From the NCBI RefSeq assembly GCF_025118155.1, contig NW_026251407.1, positions 310,001 to 374,000 of the forward strand: a stretch of DNA of 64,000 nucleotides, written 5' to 3'. Under the pieces are notes generated by a model, which was not told the origin of the DNA, searched no databases, and saw only the letters and a program-made list of their open reading frames with translations. Positions 60,201 to 64,000 of the stretch are shown here, in pieces. Source of the stretch: Cokeromyces recurvatus (lineage: Eukaryota > Mucoromycota > Mucoromycetes > Mucorales > Mucoraceae). Each line of letters begins with the position of its first letter. Within the stretch, counting starts at the first letter, position 1. Both the position numbers and the translations under genes were made by a program.

Positions 60201-60432
60201 AAAAAAGAGTCGAGAAACATCATTTAAGTTGTTGGTTAGACCTGAGACGAAACAGGAGATTTGGTGTAAGGCCATGAAACAATCAACATTGAGTCATTGG
60301 TTACAACAAACATTATCTAGTAATAATAAGAAGCAGCAAAGAAATACAAGACAATCATCTGTTGTAAATAAAAGAAACGATATTCATCATCTACCTTATT
60401 TAAATGATGGCGAAGAATATGTATTTAATTAG
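57296..60432 (+). CDS. Large protein of unknown function
   Basis: Three exons: 57296-57839, a short middle exon ending at 57947, and 58027-60432, about 1,000 residues. The first 180 residues look folded (NELDQWNVGISPNGKLASLP, ARSEWTKNLIGQSRVSNPYD, SSKGLLTIKNNSCYYHH, WPHHSQLSWDKLNQIWNRYG, LWPEKLYLG). I recall similar hypothetical proteins in Mucoromycota but no named domain. Exon 3 continues with YYIVWRANLRPMYEFFPESY, a hydrophobic ISVIQYFFSSLILS and IFKLKNAETGNYLCKKR, which could be a beta-trefoil-like repeat. A long Ser/Asn/Gln-rich tail follows, with Ser, Asp and Asn runs. The first intron is either 22 nt (57840-57861) or 49 nt (57840-57888); both keep the frame. Function is not assigned. 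Confidence 0.75.
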
Positions 60433-60958
60433 AATATCATTATAATGAGGGAGGGGGTGAGGGGAAAACGATACAAAAGGAAAAAAAAAAGCATTTTATT
60501 ATCATGGCAGTAATACTAGTTTTTCTCTTCTTAAACTTTATGATCTTTAAAAAATACTTTAAGCACAGGCTATTTTTTCTTATAGCAGTCCAATGATTTT
60601 TGTACTCGAACTTATTTATTCACAAGTAAATTATCTTATAATAATATATGTCTATAATAAATTTTGTTTATATTAATTCTTTGTGATGCAAATTAAACTT
60701 TACTTTCGACTATGAACACTCTTTTATAGGTATCAAAAGAAAAAAAAAAGGAGAATAAGGAGGCAAACATAAGCGTATATATCCTTTGTCTACAAGCAAG
60801 CTTTAAATAAAATCAAATTTGTAATCTGGAGCAGGAAAATAAGCTAGAATACAATATATATCGAGGGTGTTTCTAAGTCTTCGCCTTTTTAGAGAAGAAT
60901 TCCTCATACTACTTGAGTACATGATTCACTATATTCTTCTTACGGATGACAGCAAAAT
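60433..60958. other. Intergenic
   Basis: 3' flank of the large unknown gene. A G-rich stretch (about 60447-60464, three G-runs) directly follows the stop codon. No gene seen. Confidence 0.45.
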
Positions 60959-61535
60959 TTGGCCAAAACAAATAAAATACGAGAAGAAACGCATTTAGAA
61001 ATTTTAATTCTATATAAAATCAAAATTCAATTCAGGCACATTGTGTTGTATTTATTTCATGATCTTCTAGAGAATGAAGTATTAAATTTTACACTTGGTT
61101 TAACCATGCACCAACTTAATGAAAAGATATATATTAAATGTTATTATATGAAAATTAATGATAAACGATTAATGTCCTTTGATGCAAGTAAATAAACTTT
61201 ATAAATACACTTTGCCTATCAAACAAAAAAGAAAAAAAAACTTTATGATGTTTTACTTGACTCACATAAACAAGATTTGTTAAATGAATATAATTATAAG
61301 GCAATTTACTGATGAATAGATAAGCTCAAGTACAAAAATCATTGGATTACTATAAGAAAAAATAGCCTGTGCTTATCAAGGAAAAAAAAAAATACATTAA
61401 TGTAAAGTATTTGTCAATGGCAAGCATAGCATTTTTAAAGGCCGCAATCTAGATGATGATGAAGGCTATAAAAAACTTGCAGAAGACAAAATAATTGTTA
61501 TTCAGATTCATCGTATTAAAATTTCCATGTGATAA
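60959..61535 (+). pseudogene. Decayed coding-like segment, family unknown
   Basis: A plus-strand frame reads EVLNFTLGLTMHQLNEKIYI then KCYYMKINDKRLMSFDASK (about 61075-61195) and stops. After shifts, FVNGKHSIFKGRNLDDDEGY and KKLAEDKIIVIQIHRIKI follow (about 61407-61530). The residue composition and continuity look like ancient coding sequence with several stops between. I cannot identify the family; a transposon or a lost single-copy gene are both possible. Confidence 0.35.
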
Positions 61536-61752
61536 ATAAACCGCTTTTACTATATCCTCGAATAATTTTTTTTTTTAGCATGGGTAAATCTTTTCTCGGG
61601 TATCCAATCAAATTATATATAAAGTTTTACAAAAAAAAAGAAAAAAAAGTGACTCGTAATGTTTATAATTTTGAAGCATTTTTAACAAATATGGAAATAA
61701 ATAAGTCACACTTCGAAAAAAAATTTTTTCTGAATTAAAAAGAAAAAAAAAC

Positions 61753-61760
61753 TATAAAAG
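61753..61760 (+). promoter_or_regulatory. TATA box of the U2 snRNA gene
   Basis: TATAAAAG lies about 41 bases upstream of the U2 5' end, a plausible distance for a snRNA promoter. Confidence 0.5.
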
Positions 61761-61793
61761 GAGGGTCAAAATGCAGAAAGTGATTGAATCTTT

Positions 61794-61985
61794 ATCCTCT
61801 CAGGCCTTTTGGCTAAGATCAAGTGTAGTATCTGTTCTTTATAGTTTAACAACTATAACGAGGGGCATGTCCCCTCAATGTTGTTAATCTAATTTTTTCC
61901 GCCTGGAATCCAAAGCTCTGGCTTGCTATCTTTGGAATCCACAGGTGTCCTTTGCCTTACACTACCCGCAAAGTGACGCCGAAAC
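61794..61985 (+). ncRNA. U2 spliceosomal snRNA
   Basis: The 5' domain is almost invariant: GGCCTTTTGGCTAAGATCAA then GTGTAGTATCTGTTCTT (61803-61840), which includes the GTAGTA branch-site recognition sequence. A stem-loop II region follows (GAGGGGCATGTCCCCTC at 61860-61876), then an Sm-type site AATTTTTT at about 61891-61898. The 3' half has a strong hairpin (GGAATCCAAAG / CTTTGGAATCC, 61905-61940) and a terminal TTTGC/GCAAA stem. The ends are estimates: the 5' end from the ATCCTCTC start, the 3' end after the last stem. U2 pairs with the branch point of major-class introns. Confidence 0.95.
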
Positions 61986-62525
61986 CATTCTTTTTATTAT
62001 TTTATATCTATTTTAAAGAAAAATGAAAAATTATAATGTTTGAAAACTTAGTTTTGTCTATTGATAAGAAAAAAAAAACCTCTTTTCTATAGTAAAATAT
62101 AATAGGACTAAATTTCAAGCAAAAGACTTGTATATTAATATATTTTAAACTTTTGTTATTTTCTCTCAACTCAATTATCAGTAATGCTGAATAGGTTGTA
62201 CTACGTAATAAAAAGAAGTTTCCCTCCTTCGTCTGCAGCTTGCTGATATTTGAAAAGTCGGAAATAAGTATATTTGTTTCATATTACCCTTGTGGTTTAT
62301 TTGCGTACTGTTTTAATCATAAGTTCTACTGTCAAGCAGTTCTTACTAATGATAATGTTATTAAACGATTTCATGTAAAATTACAAGGTTGAGTTATACA
62401 GTGAAAACAACGTCCAAAGAGAGATTTTTATTTTTCCAGAAGAAGGCTGGTTTCTAAGTCCTAATTGACAAGTTTTTATTAATAGTTGAAGAATAGTTTC
62501 TTAAATAGGGTTGCTGTCCTTTTCA

Positions 62526-62564
<39 letters not shown>

Positions 62565-62590
62565 CAAATACATTTACTGAGTGTTATAAG
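61986..62590. other. Intergenic, T-run
   Basis: 3' flank of the U2 gene. No gene seen. A run of 36 T at 62529-62564. Confidence 0.5.
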
Positions 62591-62860
62591 AATACTTTAA
62601 AGATGCTCAGCAATGTTGGGTAGCTTAAGTCCTCCTAGTCGCATTTGTCCTTATTTTTAACAATAGACTAAAATTGCTTAATAAAATTAAGCTTGAGAGA
62701 GTAAGTAAGACAGAAGATAGACGCATGTGTATCCTCCCCCCCCTCCTCTTTCTACTACTAACCATAACATCTATTGCATCTGCAATATAAATATATGCAT
62801 TATTTATTACTGTATAGCATCCTTTCCTTTCAGGGAAACAGTCCATAATTCTCTGAATAA
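62591..62860 (-). mobile_element. Fragment of a decayed Tc1/mariner transposase
   Basis: Minus-strand frames read MDCFPERKGCYTVINNAYIY (62846-62787), corresponding to the block around the second catalytic Asp (usually MDNAPIH; here INNAYIY, so Asp is lost). After a frameshift comes GGYTCVYLLSYLLSQ (about 62735-62690), the counterpart of the YLPPYSPELNPIE block with the last acidic residue. Then LGGLKLPNIAEHL follows. Only the C-terminal half remains. The opposite half of such an element is present at 43495-44300, but that is a separate copy. Confidence 0.6.
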
Positions 62861-64000
62861 AATTGTGATATCTCTAGAAAGATAAATATAAAACTATAAA
62901 AAGGCTAGTAAAGTTAACGGAATCGAACAATAGTCGATTGTTTTACTTATGATTTTAAATGATGGGGAAATAGTATTAGTTATAACCGAATAATACTTGA
63001 TAGTGTTAATGAAGTGTATAACATCCATATTTAGATGATTATAAAAATTCATTTGATATTAGATCGTGACAGTTTTTGCTTCTTTGATCAAATTTATAAT
63101 AATCCTTCATCCTGATCGATGATGCGGCTCTTTCCACTTTTATGTTTGATACATCGATATATCTGTCTCGATAGTAAAAGCCGACTCTGTAATCAAACTT
63201 GAAGTACATCATGTTGTTGTCATCACTCTACAATTTATGCGTATTAGATTTCAATGTTTTCCTATATATAAAATCTTGCCTCTTAAATTGAATATCATTT
63301 CTGTCAAAAAAAAAAAGGCAACTTAAAGATTCTGGTGTACATTTTGCTATCAAATATCTTTTTTAAACTATTTTTTCTTTTCATCAACATTAAGCATGTT
63401 CTGAATAATTTGATATGCTTCGACTCTAACAATAGATGATATTGTTAGTGATATGTTTGATGTATAAATCTAGTTATATTTGGAAAATAAACCGAAAATA
63501 AAGAAATGAGCCTCCTTGAGGTTATTTATTAGTATTCCAAATGATAATGGGAGGGGTAGAGGATTCATAGGTTAAAATAATTTTTCAAAATTCATCTCAA
63601 AAAATATAAAAACATTTTCAAAGGATTTTCCTATTCTATTTTGACTGTTTAAAAATATGTATACAATAAAAATGATATTTTTATTTAATGGCCAAATTAA
63701 TACCAGCTTTGTTCATTTTTCTTTTTAATACAAAGAAAAAGAAGAACATCCCTCAATAGAATGTTAAAGACCTTTTTAATAACTGTCAATAATCTTTATT
63801 ATCGTTGCTCATAATATTATTCTTTTAGAAAAGTAGATTTCAGTTTTGTTTTATTGTAATAATAAGGAAAAAAAAAAGGAGGGATGGAGGATTATTGTAT
63901 GTAGTGTACATCATGATATATATAACAAAGTATTTATTACAAGAAATATGGAATAAATGAGAAAACAAAATATTCTATAATAGACGAGTAAAATAATAAA
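62861..64000. other. Intergenic to right edge
   Basis: AT-rich with moderately mixed composition at about 63080-63240. No frame, RNA or repeat that I can support. May include further remains of the Tc1/mariner fragment upstream of 62860. Confidence 0.4.

Noticed and set aside
1..64000. CRISPR arrays or prokaryotic operon features
   Set aside because: None seen; the window is eukaryotic with spliceosomal introns throughout.

Overview
The window looks like nuclear DNA of an early-diverging filamentous fungus, most likely of the order Mucorales (Mucoromycota). The evidence is the very AT-rich sequence, many short GT-AG introns, a CotH-family cell-surface protein typical of Mucorales, a divergent FTR1/FET3 reductive iron-uptake pair, and decayed LINE and Tc1/mariner copies. 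I recognise about 16 protein-coding genes and one spliceosomal RNA gene. Exon borders were assigned by eye from splice consensus, reading phase and protein continuity.

Left part (1-13 kb): the glutamine-rich 3' end of an unknown gene, a GPI-anchored CotH-family protein, a LINE 3' remnant ending in poly-A, an OPT oligopeptide transporter, a Pho80/Pcl-type cyclin and, divergent from it, a BioF-like 8-amino-7-oxononanoate synthase ending in a peroxisomal-type AKL tripeptide.

Centre-left (13-26 kb): a roughly 21-exon Slo/BK-type potassium channel on the minus strand, then the iron-uptake pair. FTR1 (permease, minus) and FET3 (ferroxidase, plus) share a 722-bp promoter containing two perfect copies of the ATCAGATAA iron-GATA element. 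Fet3 oxidises Fe2+ and Ftr1 imports the product, so co-regulation is expected.

Centre (26-45 kb): about 4.6 kb with no intact gene but with decayed coding-like islands; a Q/A-rich coiled-coil protein; an inositol polyphosphate kinase that appears to contain a U12-type AT-AC intron; a 5'-truncated LINE with a YADD box and poly-A tail; a WDR44/Dgr2-type WD40 protein; a rhodanese plus dual-specificity MAP kinase phosphatase; a gluconokinase; and a decayed Tc1/mariner transposase.

Right part (44-64 kb): DNA polymerase kappa with a UBZ finger, the ubiquinone hydroxylase Coq6, seipin, an unusual 906-residue protein (N-terminal membrane segment, 8-residue repeats, three Nab2-type CCCH fingers), a large protein of unknown function, a U2 snRNA gene and a second Tc1/mariner fragment. 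Homopolymer A/T runs of about 30-55 bases are scattered through introns and intergenic DNA but absent from the coding exons I could define. The most interesting single signal is the minor-spliceosome intron in the inositol kinase gene.
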